Shown piece after piece: positions 16,303-24,333 of a stretch of DNA of 53,458 nucleotides (positions are counted from its first letter, which is position 1; each line of letters opens with the position of its first letter). The notes under the pieces were generated by a model. It saw only the letters and a list, made by a program, of their open reading frames with translations. It had not been told where the DNA came from and ran no database searches. The DNA is taken from the NCBI RefSeq assembly GCF_000971275.1, contig NZ_LAPV01000090.1, positions 1 to 53,458 of the forward strand, written 5' to 3'. The DNA comes from Devosia psychrophila. GTDB taxonomy: Bacteria > Pseudomonadota > Alphaproteobacteria > Rhizobiales > Devosiaceae. The position numbers were made by a program, and so were the translations under genes.

Positions 16303-17862
16303 TTATTTGGTCAGGGCAACATCGAAGAGGTAGACTTTTTCGTCACGGCGCGGCTCGAAGGTCACGCGGTTGGATACGCCGTAGAAGTCAGGCTGGAAGT
16401 ACAGCATCAGCCACGGGGGATCGTTGTAGAAGACCTCGAGCATGCGATCGATGACAGCACGCTGCTCTTCTTCGGTAGCCGCCGCAGCGATTTCCGGCCA
16501 GCCGGAGAACCAGTCGGGGTTCTTCCACTCGGTGTAGTTAGTACCCGCATCGACAGCCGACAGGTCGGCCATGTCATAGAGCGCGCTCCAGGTGCCGCCG
16601 CCCGAACCGAGCAGGAACATTGGGCCGACGTCGTGCTTCTGGATCAGAGGGACATAGACCGAAGCCCATTCCATCAGTTCGACATTGGTCTTGACGCCGA
16701 TATCATCGAGGTACTGGCCAATGGCCAGCGCAACGTTGGCGTCGTTGAGGTAACGGCCACGGGGCGCCTGGAAGTTGATCTCGAAGCGGGTGCCGTCTTC
16801 GCCACGTGGATAGCCGGCAGCGTCGAGGAGTTCCTCGGCCTTGTCGGGATCATATGCGTAAGGCTGCAAGTTTTCATTGTCGTTAGGTGGATTGACCAGG
16901 CCCGTAGCGCGCTTGCATTCGAAGTTCAGCAACTGGCTGCATATGGCTTCGACGTCGACGGCATACTGGAGAGCGACGCGCACGTCGGTCTTCTGGATAG
17001 CTGCGCCGCCCGGAGTGCCGGTGGCGAAGGAGTCCTTCATGTTGAAGCCGACATAAATACGGCGGGTACCCTGCACGGACTTGACCGTGGCGGAACCAGA
17101 GGTGTTCACGGCTTCGACCTGGTCGGGCGCGACGTTGGTGATGATGTCTACGTTACCGGCGATCAGCTCGGCCGAACGGGTCGAGGCTTCCGGAATGATG
17201 CGCCAGATAATGTTCTGGAACGTGCCGGGATCCTTGATCTTTTCGAGCACGACCTGCGAACCGCGATCCCACGATGCAAGACGATAGGAGCCTGATGCGA
17301 TCGGCTTTGCAGTGGCATCTTCAAGGCTCATCGCCTCGTAGCTGTCCTTGCAGTGCAGGAACACTTCGGCGATCAGACCAAAGGACACTGGGTTCTTGGT
17401 GGCCAGGTTGATCTTGACTTCAAGATCGCTGACTACCTCGGCGCCATCGAAGCCGATGGACGAGTAAACGAAGCCAGGCGTGTTGCCCGTGAAGGCATTG
17501 GCCGGATCGGCAGCGCGGTTGAACGAGTAAGCAACGTCTTCGGCCGTCAGGGCTTCGCCGTCTTCGCAGGTGAGGCCGGACTTGAGCGTATATGTGTAGC
17601 TCTTGCCGTCTTCGGCTTCGACGTAGGATTCGGCCATCTGCGGCACGATGCGGCCTTCGGGATCGACCTCATAGAGGGTCCCGAAGATGTGCTTGGCGAT
17701 ATTGGAGTTGTCGCGGCTGCTGATATTGGCCGGATCAAAGGTCGAGGCGTCAGCGGAGATGCCGACAACCAGGGTATCTGCAGGCGGGGCAGCGAAAGCA
17801 GGGGCCAGCGGCGCGATAAGCGCCACCGTTCCTGCCATCAGAAGATGCCTCATGGTCTTCAT
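16303..17862 (-). CDS. Peptide-type ABC substrate-binding protein 2 (family 5)
   Basis: A 519-residue receptor with the signal peptide 'MKTMRHLLMAGTVALIAPL' ending at 'AFAAP'. 'SADASTFDPANISSRDNSNIAKHIFGTL', 'CEDGEALTAEDVAYSFNRAADPANAF' and the paired-cysteine 'CSQLLNFECKR' are visible, and it is very similar to binding protein 1 encoded next to it. The ATG at 17862 overlaps the stop of the upstream oxidoreductase by 4 bp and has AGGA about 8 bases upstream. The frame is open far upstream, but that part lies over the oxidoreductase gene. Two adjacent receptors suggest more than one ligand or tandem duplication. Confidence 0.93.
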   Translation of the reverse strand: MKTMRHLLMAGTVALIAPLAPAFAAPPADTLVVGISADASTFDPANISSRDNSNIAKHIFGTLYEVDPEGRIVPQMAESYVEAEDGKSYTYTLKSGLTCEDGEALTAEDVAYSFNRAADPANAFTGNTPGFVYSSIGFDGAEVVSDLEVKINLATKNPVSFGLIAEVFLHCKDSYEAMSLEDATAKPIASGSYRLASWDRGSQVVLEKIKDPGTFQNIIWRIIPEASTRSAELIAGNVDIITNVAPDQVEAVNTSGSATVKSVQGTRRIYVGFNMKDSFATGTPGGAAIQKTDVRVALQYAVDVEAICSQLLNFECKRATGLVNPPNDNENLQPYAYDPDKAEELLDAAGYPRGEDGTRFEINFQAPRGRYLNDANVALAIGQYLDDIGVKTNVELMEWASVYVPLIQKHDVGPMFLLGSGGGTWSALYDMADLSAVDAGTNYTEWKNPDWFSGWPEIAAAATEEEQRAVIDRMLEVFYNDPPWLMLYFQPDFYGVSNRVTFEPRRDEKVYLFDVALTK

Positions 17863-18935
17863 AGGGACGTCCTTTGCTGGAGTGCCGTGGGGTTGGAGGG
17901 ATTGCCGATCTCTCGCTTCGCACCAAAGTCGAGATCGGCAGGATTGATCGCTTGGCCAAGTTGGCTGGACAGGATGCATGCTTGAACCATGCGAAGCGAA
18001 CTGAGGTGGTCGCGGCCGGAGCACAGCAGGGGGGCTGTGCCGCGCAGAGCGGCGACGAACGCGGCGAGCAGTGCCACCGCGTCATTGATCCATTGCTCAT
18101 AGGACGGCAGCAGCACGCTGGTCAGCGCTGCGTCGCCATGAAGCGCATAATTGAGGTCGCCGAACTGGTCGTTCTGGATCACGACGCCCTTGGCGCATTC
18201 GCTGCGCCACTGGAAGCCGGGCGCCTGCCAGTTGGACTGCCATAACCCCTGGTAATTGACCGTAATGCCATTGGCGAAGGTGATCAGGGCCGAGACATTG
18301 GCGTCGTCGCGATACATCGACCAGCTTGGATTGAAGGTCTTGCCGAACACCTGGACCGGCTCGGATTTGTAGACGTAGCGCATCAAGTCGAAGTGGTGGA
18401 TCGACTGCTCCCACAGCATGGGCTGGTCCATGGTCAGCGGGTATTTGTTGAAGTTGGGCTTCCAGCCGTCGCGCCAGCGCTCATAGGTAAAGCGGGCAAA
18501 TTCGGGAGCGCCGACGGTCTCGTCCATCAGCCGCATAGCGTGTTGGGTGACCGGCAGGAAGCGGAAGTTGAGGCCCACCATCAGCGGAACGCCGGCGGCC
18601 TCGGCCATCTCGACATAGCGTGCGGCCAGCTCGACGCCATCGGCAAGAGGCTTCTCGGCGAGGATTGGCAGACCAGCGGCGCAGGCGGCTTCCATCTGCG
18701 CTTCGCGACCACCGGGCGGCGTGGCCAGCAAAACAGCGTCCGCCTCTATCTGCCCGAGCAGGCTGACATCGGCCGCAGCAATAGCGCCGGGCCATTGTTC
18801 CAGAGCCCGGTTGCGCGCGGCTTCGGACGGATCGACCAGGCCGACAATGGTACAATCGGGATTGTCGCGGATGACCCGCATCCAGAATTGGGCGCGGGCG
18901 CCGAGGCCGACGAGGATGATGCGCAGCGGGCTCAT
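17859..18935 (-). CDS. Gfo/Idh/MocA-family oxidoreductase (second copy)
   Basis: A 358-residue dehydrogenase with 'ILVGLGARAQFWMRVI' at the N-terminus, 'AVLLATPPGGREAQMEAACAAGLPILAEKPLADG' (family EKP lysine) and a C-terminal domain with 'MLWEQSIHHFDLMRYVY'. It differs clearly from the other member at 11583-12659, so it is not a recent copy. It overlaps the epimerase gene upstream and the receptor gene downstream by 4 bp each, which implies tight co-expression with uptake. Likely oxidises a sugar-like or polyol-like part of the substrate; the true substrate is unknown. Confidence 0.85.
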   Translation of the reverse strand: MSPLRIILVGLGARAQFWMRVIRDNPDCTIVGLVDPSEAARNRALEQWPGAIAAADVSLLGQIEADAVLLATPPGGREAQMEAACAAGLPILAEKPLADGVELAARYVEMAEAAGVPLMVGLNFRFLPVTQHAMRLMDETVGAPEFARFTYERWRDGWKPNFNKYPLTMDQPMLWEQSIHHFDLMRYVYKSEPVQVFGKTFNPSWSMYRDDANVSALITFANGITVNYQGLWQSNWQAPGFQWRSECAKGVVIQNDQFGDLNYALHGDAALTSVLLPSYEQWINDAVALLAAFVAALRGTAPLLCSGRDHLSSLRMVQACILSSQLGQAINPADLDFGAKREIGNPSNPTALQQRTSL

Positions 18936-19846
18936 CGGGCCGCCTCCACATCGAAGGTTTGCGCAATACCTTGGGCCAGCGGCGTCCAGTCATGGAGGAC
19001 GGCAAGATCAAGGCGGTCGCTGACCATTGGAAGGCGCGCCGGCTGGTTGGCTGGTTCGACGTCGATGGACGCACCATCGACAAGGCTTGCCACCAGATGC
19101 GCCAGTTCTAGGTTGGACACGATACCGGCCGAGGTCAGATGAACGATGCCTGCAATCTTGGGCTCGATGCCGAGCAACGCATCGAGCGCCCGGGGCAGGT
19201 CTGGCGCGAAGGTCCAGTCACGGCGCTCGTCAGGCATCTGTACGATGATTGGCTGATCGGACGCCACCCGGTCGAGCCAGCGCCTGATTTGTGAGACAAT
19301 GCGGCGGCTGTTGCGGGTGACTTCGTGCGGACCATAAATCGGGCCAAGCCGCGCGGAAATGGCGCGCAGCGACGGGCTGTTGGCGGCCGACGTCGCATCC
19401 TCGCCGGCGCGCTTGGCCTGTGCATAGGGCATGGTCGCGGTTGGCTGCGTGCTCTCGAGATGCACGCCTCCGCCATCCTCGAGCGCAAACACACCAGAGG
19501 ACGACAGGAACACAAAATCGGCGGCGCCATGCGACAAGGCCAGCTGCAGCCCGATGCGCAGCAGGCCGACGTTCATGTCGATATGCTGCTGGGCACTGAG
19601 GCCGAGATCCTCGGGCGGCGTGGTGATGGCGGCGCCGTGGATGACGAGGTCGAGCTGGCGACCTGTAGCCAGAACATCGGCATTCAGCGGTGCCTGCACC
19701 AGTTCCGCGTGCGCCAGGCGCGCGCGCGTTGCCGCGTCGAACTGGCTGTCTAGCGCGATGACCGTATCGCCCATGGCGCAAAAGCCTTCGGCCATATGCG
19801 ACCCGACAAAGCCACCTGCGCCGGTAATGAGGACGGTGCGCGTCAC
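18932..19846 (-). CDS. NAD-dependent epimerase/dehydratase-family protein (extended SDR)
   Basis: A 304-residue extended SDR: 'RTVLITGAGGFVGSHMAEGF' is the N-terminal NAD site, 'ALDSQFD' suggests NAD, 'FVFLSSSGVFA' supplies the serine/threonine strand and 'YAQAK' the catalytic tyrosine and lysine. 'RLGPIYGP' is typical of the sugar-nucleotide epimerase and uronate/erythronate dehydrogenase groups. I chose the GTG at 19846 because it overlaps the GntR stop as GTGA and begins the conserved domain. In a catabolic operon without nucleotide-sugar genes, a dehydrogenase of a free sugar acid is as likely as an epimerase. Confidence 0.82.
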   Translation of the reverse strand: MTRTVLITGAGGFVGSHMAEGFCAMGDTVIALDSQFDAATRARLAHAELVQAPLNADVLATGRQLDLVIHGAAITTPPEDLGLSAQQHIDMNVGLLRIGLQLALSHGAADFVFLSSSGVFALEDGGGVHLESTQPTATMPYAQAKRAGEDATSAANSPSLRAISARLGPIYGPHEVTRNSRRIVSQIRRWLDRVASDQPIIVQMPDERRDWTFAPDLPRALDALLGIEPKIAGIVHLTSAGIVSNLELAHLVASLVDGASIDVEPANQPARLPMVSDRLDLAVLHDWTPLAQGIAQTFDVEAAR

Positions 19847-20520
19847 GGGGCAATCCCCAGTTCTTCGGGGGCGATCTGCGAGGCGGAGCGCGTATGGTCG
19901 GAGATCAGCGAAATGGCGAGGATCATGTCGCGCTTTTCGATCGCTGCGATGATGGGTGGATGATTGCGCGCCACGGCTCGCAGGTCGCGGTTGGCGCTGT
20001 TGCGCAGAGCCATGATCTGGCGGATGCGAAGATAGAGATTGTCCCACAGCGACAGCATCAGGCCGTGATCCGCCAGCCGGATCAGTGCCCGGTGAAACGC
20101 CTCGTCGGCGACGTTGAGCGCCGCAAGATCGCTCCGTTCAGCTGCCACAAACATCGTATCGGAGTGGGTATGCAGTTCGGAGACGTCGACCTGGCGCTCC
20201 ACGATGCGACGGATGGCGAAGGCCTCGAACTGCTCGCGCAGGCTATACAGCTCTTCGACTTCCTTCAGCGTCAGCGGCTTGACCCGCTTGCCTTTGTAAG
20301 GCTCGCTTTCGATCAGCCCATCGGCCTCAAGGATCTGGATCGCTTCGCGCACCGGAGCGCGGGATACGTTGAGCTGCTCGGCCAGGGCCATTTCGACCAC
20401 TGGCGTGCCGGGCCGCATCGTACCGTTGAGGATGGCCTGCCGGATGATATCGGCGACCGAAACACGCAGCGGCACGTTTTCGATACGGGCCATATCGGTG
20501 ACCTGGGGCTCGATGATCAT
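19843..20520 (-). CDS. GntR-family regulator (FCD type) inside the large minus operon
   Basis: A 225-residue regulator with the winged helix 'GTMRPGTPVVEMALAEQLNVSRAPVREAIQILEADGLIE' and an FCD ligand domain containing 'VADEAFHRALIRLADH'. I chose the ATG at 20520, preceded by GGAG about 9 bases upstream; a second ATG is at 20493. The gene sits in mid-operon, 1 bp after the DapA-like gene and overlapping the epimerase gene, so its own level follows the operon. It is one of three GntR genes here and may recognise the TTGT...ACAA palindromes, for example at 27170-27185. Confidence 0.9.
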   Translation of the reverse strand: MIIEPQVTDMARIENVPLRVSVADIIRQAILNGTMRPGTPVVEMALAEQLNVSRAPVREAIQILEADGLIESEPYKGKRVKPLTLKEVEELYSLREQFEAFAIRRIVERQVDVSELHTHSDTMFVAAERSDLAALNVADEAFHRALIRLADHGLMLSLWDNLYLRIRQIMALRNSANRDLRAVARNHPPIIAAIEKRDMILAISLISDHTRSASQIAPEELGIAP

Positions 20521-20521
20521 C

Positions 20522-21421
20522 TCACTGTGCTCCACCAAAGGCCAGTTCGGCCGCTCGCTCGATCTGGGCTGCATGGGTGCCGGCCAGCTTGACGAAGGGC
20601 GGCCGGACGATGGCGTAGGCGGGGTCAGCGTGGCGCAAGGCGGTGGCTGCCTTGATCGCGGGGACCAACGGCAGTCCCTCGAAAATCTTGCGCAGCTCGG
20701 TCACGCCAGCGGCGATTTCGGCTTCCTCGGGCGTGCCCAAAGCATGCATCAGGGCGACGATGTTGCGGGCATTGACGTTGGCCGAGGCGCTGATGCAGCC
20801 GGCGCCACCAGCCGCCACATTCTGCGGAATGAGGGCTTCGGAAGCTGAATAGGTTTCGAGCTCGGGGAAGGCCTTGATCACCGCGTGGGTATTGTCCCAG
20901 TTGCCCGAGGAATCCTTGAGCCCGACAAACACCCCGGGATGCTTTGCGAGAAGCTTTTCGATCAGCGTCAGGGTGATCGGCACCCCGGTCATCTGGGGGA
21001 TGTGATAAAGAAAGATCTTGAGCCTGGTGTCGCCGACCGCGTCGATGATCGCCGAGAAACTATCGACCAGGCCATCCTCGGGGACGCCTTTGTAGTAGAA
21101 GGGCGCCAGTGTCAGCGTGCCGAGCACACCGCGGGACACGGCATGCCTGGTTAGCGCGATGGTGTCGGGCAAGGCAGAACAACCGGTGCCGGGTATGAGG
21201 CGGTTAGCGGGGACGCCGGCATCGAGCAGCGCATCGAGCAGTTCGATCCGCTCGTCGACGCTCATCGAATTGGCTTCGCTGGTGGTACCGAACGGGGCGA
21301 GGCCATCGGCGCCGTCGGCGAGCAGGGCCAGGCAATTGGTAATGAAGCGCTGCGTATCGATGCGCAGATCGGCTTTGAAGGGCGTGATGGCGGGCACGTA
21401 GAGCTTGGGGGTCCGCGTCAT
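20522..21421 (-). CDS. DapA-family aldolase/lyase
   Basis: A 299-residue TIM-barrel protein of the dihydrodipicolinate synthase/N-acetylneuraminate lyase family. 'GLAPFGTTSEANSMS' carries the substrate-carboxylate motif, 'KIFLYHIPQMTGVPI' the conserved tyrosine and 'GVFVGLKDSSGN' the Schiff-base lysine. Members cleave or form C-C bonds of 2-keto acids, including 2-keto-3-deoxy sugar acids. The context is catabolic, so a cleavage or hydrolytic step is more likely than lysine synthesis. It overlaps the ureidoglycolate-lyase-like gene by 4 bp. It could also serve the sugar module, which lacks an aldolase. Confidence 0.87.
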   Translation of the reverse strand: MTRTPKLYVPAITPFKADLRIDTQRFITNCLALLADGADGLAPFGTTSEANSMSVDERIELLDALLDAGVPANRLIPGTGCSALPDTIALTRHAVSRGVLGTLTLAPFYYKGVPEDGLVDSFSAIIDAVGDTRLKIFLYHIPQMTGVPITLTLIEKLLAKHPGVFVGLKDSSGNWDNTHAVIKAFPELETYSASEALIPQNVAAGGAGCISASANVNARNIVALMHALGTPEEAEIAAGVTELRKIFEGLPLVPAIKAATALRHADPAYAIVRPPFVKLAGTHAAQIERAAELAFGGAQ

Positions 21422-21903
21422 GCGCTTGGTCCTTGCGAGATCAAAAGGGTCGGGGCGATATCGGCAAACACATCGTCGTCATTGGCGCCGCGCCACATCA
21501 GCACGGCAAAGGCCCCTGCCCGATCGAGCACGCTGGCGCCGGCATGCCAGACGCCGCGCGCATAGATGACGCCGACGGTGCTGGGCAGCAGGAAGCTCTT
21601 CAGGCCTGACAGGTCCGCGGAGCCGTCGGGCAAAGACGGCGCGACGCTGACCAGATAGCGGCTGACATCGAGCGGCACGAAACATTGCGCGGCGTGGGGG
21701 TGACGCTCGAGCCTGGTCAGGGTCAGCGGCAAGGTGGTCGACGGCACATTGTTGACGTGGAAAACCGGTACGAGGCCGTCGGCGCCGAGCCAGTCGGAAT
21801 AGAACTGGCGCTGGCCAGCCTGTGTCGGACGATCGATGAACGTGCCAAATCGCGCGAAGTCCTCGGCAGCATAGCTCTCGGATATGACCACGCTCTGGCT
21901 CAT
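21418..21903 (-). CDS. Ureidoglycolate-lyase-like protein (AllA family)
   Basis: A 161-residue protein of the cupin-like ureidoglycolate lyase family, which splits ureidoglycolate to glyoxylate and urea. 'LPLTLTRLERHPHAAQCFVPLD' and 'GVIYARGVWHAGASVLDRAGAF' match the family's conserved blocks. Two positions differ from typical AllA: the usual 'VWHHP' is 'VWHAG' and the late 'DRG' is 'MWRG', so the substrate may differ. The gene is directly downstream of a PuuE-like gene (4-bp overlap). The enzymes that would connect the two in allantoin breakdown (allantoicase or allantoate amidohydrolase) are not seen. Confidence 0.78.
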   Translation of the reverse strand: MSQSVVISESYAAEDFARFGTFIDRPTQAGQRQFYSDWLGADGLVPVFHVNNVPSTTLPLTLTRLERHPHAAQCFVPLDVSRYLVSVAPSLPDGSADLSGLKSFLLPSTVGVIYARGVWHAGASVLDRAGAFAVLMWRGANDDDVFADIAPTLLISQGPSA

Positions 21904-22808
21904 GCGGCGTCTCCCAAAGCGGGCATGACGGCGCGCCAGTGGGCGGCAATGTCGGAGCGCCGAGCGACCCAGACATCGTCGCGGCCGGCGATATGGTCGA
22001 CGAACTTGACCAGCCCGGCGATGCGGCCCGGATGGCCGATGACGCGGGGATGTAGCCCGATCGACATCATGCGCGGCGTGGTGCGGCCTTCGTCGGCCAG
22101 CACGTCGAAACTGTCGATCAGGAACTGGGCATAGTCGGCGGCGTTTTCGATGCCACCGCCGGCCAGTAGCTTGGCGTCATTGGTCACCAGCGAATAGGGA
22201 ATGACCATGTGCGGCGTGCCGTTCACACTGAGCCAATAGGGCACTTCGTCATTGTATGCGTCGCTGTCATAGCCATAGCCGCCATGCTCGACGACGAGGC
22301 GGCGCGTGTGTTCGCTGGGGCTGTAGCGGCAATACCAGCCTTGTGGCGCACGACCGACGCTCTGCTCGATGCTGGAATAGGCCTTGGCGATGTGCTCACG
22401 CTCGGTGGCTTCGTCGAGGTGATAGTGCTCGACCCAGCGGTAGCCGTGCGCCACCACGTCCCAGTCGGTCTGCGCGATAGCCTTGGCGACTTCCGCATTG
22501 CGTTCGAGCGCCAGGGCCGCTGCAAACACAGTCAGCGGCAGATCGCGTTCGCGAAACAGCCGGGCAAGGCGCCAGAAGCCGACGCGTGAGCCGTATTCGT
22601 ACATGCTTTCGGAGGCCAGATCGCGGCTTCCGGCTGGCACGCGGGCGGCGTTGACCTCAAGCAGCGCGGTCTCGGAGCGGCCGTCACCATTGGCGATCGA
22701 ATACTCCGAGCCCTCTTCGTAGTTGAGTACGAAGTTGACTGCAACGCCGGCATTGTTGGGCCAGCGAATGGTCGGCGGTCGGTCTGCGTAGCCAACGAAG
22801 TCGCGCAT
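21900..22808 (-). CDS. PuuE-type allantoinase-like protein (polysaccharide-deacetylase fold)
   Basis: A 302-residue NodB-fold protein. 'FVLNYEEGSEYSIANGDGRSE', 'YEYGSRVGFWRLARLF', 'WDVVAHGYRWVEHYHL' and 'RRLVVEHGGYGYDSDAYNDEVPYW' closely follow the PuuE allantoinase pattern, in which the deacetylase aspartate motif is replaced by an 'NYEEG' stretch. PuuE opens the hydantoin ring of allantoin without sequence relation to AllB. The ATG at 22808 begins the conserved part; the frame stays open to 22883. With the ureidoglycolate-lyase-like gene next door it points to ureido or cyclic-amide chemistry, but the true substrate may not be allantoin. Confidence 0.8.
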   Translation of the reverse strand: MRDFVGYADRPPTIRWPNNAGVAVNFVLNYEEGSEYSIANGDGRSETALLEVNAARVPAGSRDLASESMYEYGSRVGFWRLARLFRERDLPLTVFAAALALERNAEVAKAIAQTDWDVVAHGYRWVEHYHLDEATEREHIAKAYSSIEQSVGRAPQGWYCRYSPSEHTRRLVVEHGGYGYDSDAYNDEVPYWLSVNGTPHMVIPYSLVTNDAKLLAGGGIENAADYAQFLIDSFDVLADEGRTTPRMMSIGLHPRVIGHPGRIAGLVKFVDHIAGRDDVWVARRSDIAAHWRAVMPALGDAA

Positions 22809-22834
22809 GTGTTTGCTCCCTTGTACCCGGTGCC

Positions 22835-23836
22835 TCACGGCGTCCAGGCACGCGGTCCTTCCACCTTGTTGAAGAAGCAGCACCAGTCGCCGGTGTTGAC
22901 GTTTGGCAGGGCGCGGAGGCCGAAGAACATGCCGTCAGCGGGGGCGACCATATGGGCCAGTTCGTCGCCGAAGATGTTGATGATCCTGGCGAGGCTATCG
23001 CCCTTCTTCATCGGCTTGAGGAAATCAACGCCCGGGGTCGGTACGAAAATGCCGGAAACTGGCGCCAGCAATGCCTCCTGCTGGCCGCGCGTGGCGGCCT
23101 TGGGATAGGTCGGGGTACCGGGGTACATCTTGTAGTGGCGCAGGATGTTGATGATCGAGTCAGCCAGGTGGCGCGAGACTTCGGCGAACTTTTCGGGCGA
23201 AGTGGCGGAGCGGCCGCCCAGTTCGACGGTGATGCCGGTCTTGCCGATTTCCTTCATCTGCGCCATGGGCGAACCCTTCGGCAGGAAGTTGCTCATGATG
23301 CAGCCCCAGCCCTCACCCATGGCCATGGCCAGTTCGACGGAAGCCGGCGTTTCGTCGACGAAAATCGCCTTGGCGAGAAACGAGTGGGCGCCGCCCGAAT
23401 GGATAGAGATTTCGAGGTCGGCGACCTTGCTCATCCATTCCGAATGGGCCCAGGCGACGCGCTCGCTGAGATAGCCGTTGGCACGACCGGGATAGATGCG
23501 GTTCATGTCGAACGAGAACGTATCGAGCGGATTGCCGCGATTGCTGTTTTCGAACGCCATGACGTTGATCACCGGCACCATGACCAGCGTGCCGGACAGC
23601 TGTGCCGGATCGACTTCCTTGAGGGCGATGCCGCAGGCCATCGGGCCTTCCGGCTCGTCGCCATGGATGGCGCCATCGACCCAGAACACCGGGCCGGGCT
23701 TGGCACCATTGACGATGACCAGCGGGATTTCGACCTTGGTGCCGCCGGCCAGTTCGGTAACCGGAATGACGCCGCGAACGACGGTGCCGGGGGCTGCGAT
23801 GGCAGTGCCGACGGTGATGGTTTTAGCTTCGGACAT
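22835..23836 (-). CDS. Succinylglutamate desuccinylase/aspartoacylase-family hydrolase
   Basis: A 333-residue zinc-dependent deacylase related to M14 peptidases. The zinc motif is visible in 'AIHGDEPEGPMACGIAL' (H..E), the third ligand in 'EISIHSGG' and the catalytic glutamate in 'GITVELGG'. The C-terminal domain 'APVSGIFVPTPGVDFLKPMKKGDSLARI' has the barrel-sandwich type found in this family. It would remove an acyl group from an amino acid or an amine. It lies between the VOC and PuuE-like genes, with gaps of 5 and 26 bp. Confidence 0.85.
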   Translation of the reverse strand: MSEAKTITVGTAIAAPGTVVRGVIPVTELAGGTKVEIPLVIVNGAKPGPVFWVDGAIHGDEPEGPMACGIALKEVDPAQLSGTLVMVPVINVMAFENSNRGNPLDTFSFDMNRIYPGRANGYLSERVAWAHSEWMSKVADLEISIHSGGAHSFLAKAIFVDETPASVELAMAMGEGWGCIMSNFLPKGSPMAQMKEIGKTGITVELGGRSATSPEKFAEVSRHLADSIINILRHYKMYPGTPTYPKAATRGQQEALLAPVSGIFVPTPGVDFLKPMKKGDSLARIINIFGDELAHMVAPADGMFFGLRALPNVNTGDWCCFFNKVEGPRAWTP

Positions 23837-23841
23837 GGCGA

Positions 23842-24324
23842 TCAGATACCCTTCACGGCCTTGTACTTTTCGAGTTCATCGGCCGTGTAGACCTGCATGA
23901 ACTCGATCTCGATGCCGCCGGCATCGTTGTCGAGGAAGGCCACGAAGCCTTCGGGATGGGCGTGGCTGCCATAGACGCCACAGGCTTGGCAGATGCGCAG
24001 TTCGGCGCCCTGCGCCTTGGCATGGTCGAGTGCCTTGTCGATATTGTCGACGGCGTAGCAGATGTGGTGCAGGCCTTCGGCGTTGCGCTGCTTGATCCAG
24101 GTGTCAAACCGCCCACCCTCTTCCATCGACTGGCACAGCTGGTATTCGATGCCGCCGAGCTCAAACAGCGCCACGCGGTTCTTGGACTTGGGATAGTCGA
24201 CGATGGCGGTGTCGGTGGGCACGTCGAGGAACTTGGAATAGGCGGACAGCGCGCCCTTGGCGTCCTTGACCGCAAAGGCCATGTGCTTGATCGACAGAAC
24301 GTTCGGATTGGTGGAAACGGACAT
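23842..24324 (-). CDS. VOC-superfamily protein (glyoxalase/epimerase-like)
   Basis: A 160-residue protein with two beta-alpha-beta-beta-beta modules. Metal-ligand candidates are the histidine in 'SIKHMAFAV', the histidines in 'GLHHICYAV' and the glutamate in 'GIEIEFMQ', the arrangement of glyoxalase I and methylmalonyl-CoA epimerase relatives. The family includes lyases, epimerases and dioxygenases, so the reaction cannot be named. It lies between the aminotransferase and deacylase genes, 9 and 5 bp away, in the large minus operon. Confidence 0.8.
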   Translation of the reverse strand: MSVSTNPNVLSIKHMAFAVKDAKGALSAYSKFLDVPTDTAIVDYPKSKNRVALFELGGIEYQLCQSMEEGGRFDTWIKQRNAEGLHHICYAVDNIDKALDHAKAQGAELRICQACGVYGSHAHPEGFVAFLDNDAGGIEIEFMQVYTADELEKYKAVKGI

Positions 24325-24333
24325 GAGAACTCC

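Noticed and set aside
16252..17295. A 347-codon plus-strand frame resembling part of the frame at 13048-15177
   Set aside because: The resemblance arises because both lie opposite paralogous receptor genes. It is a shadow, not a repeated gene family.
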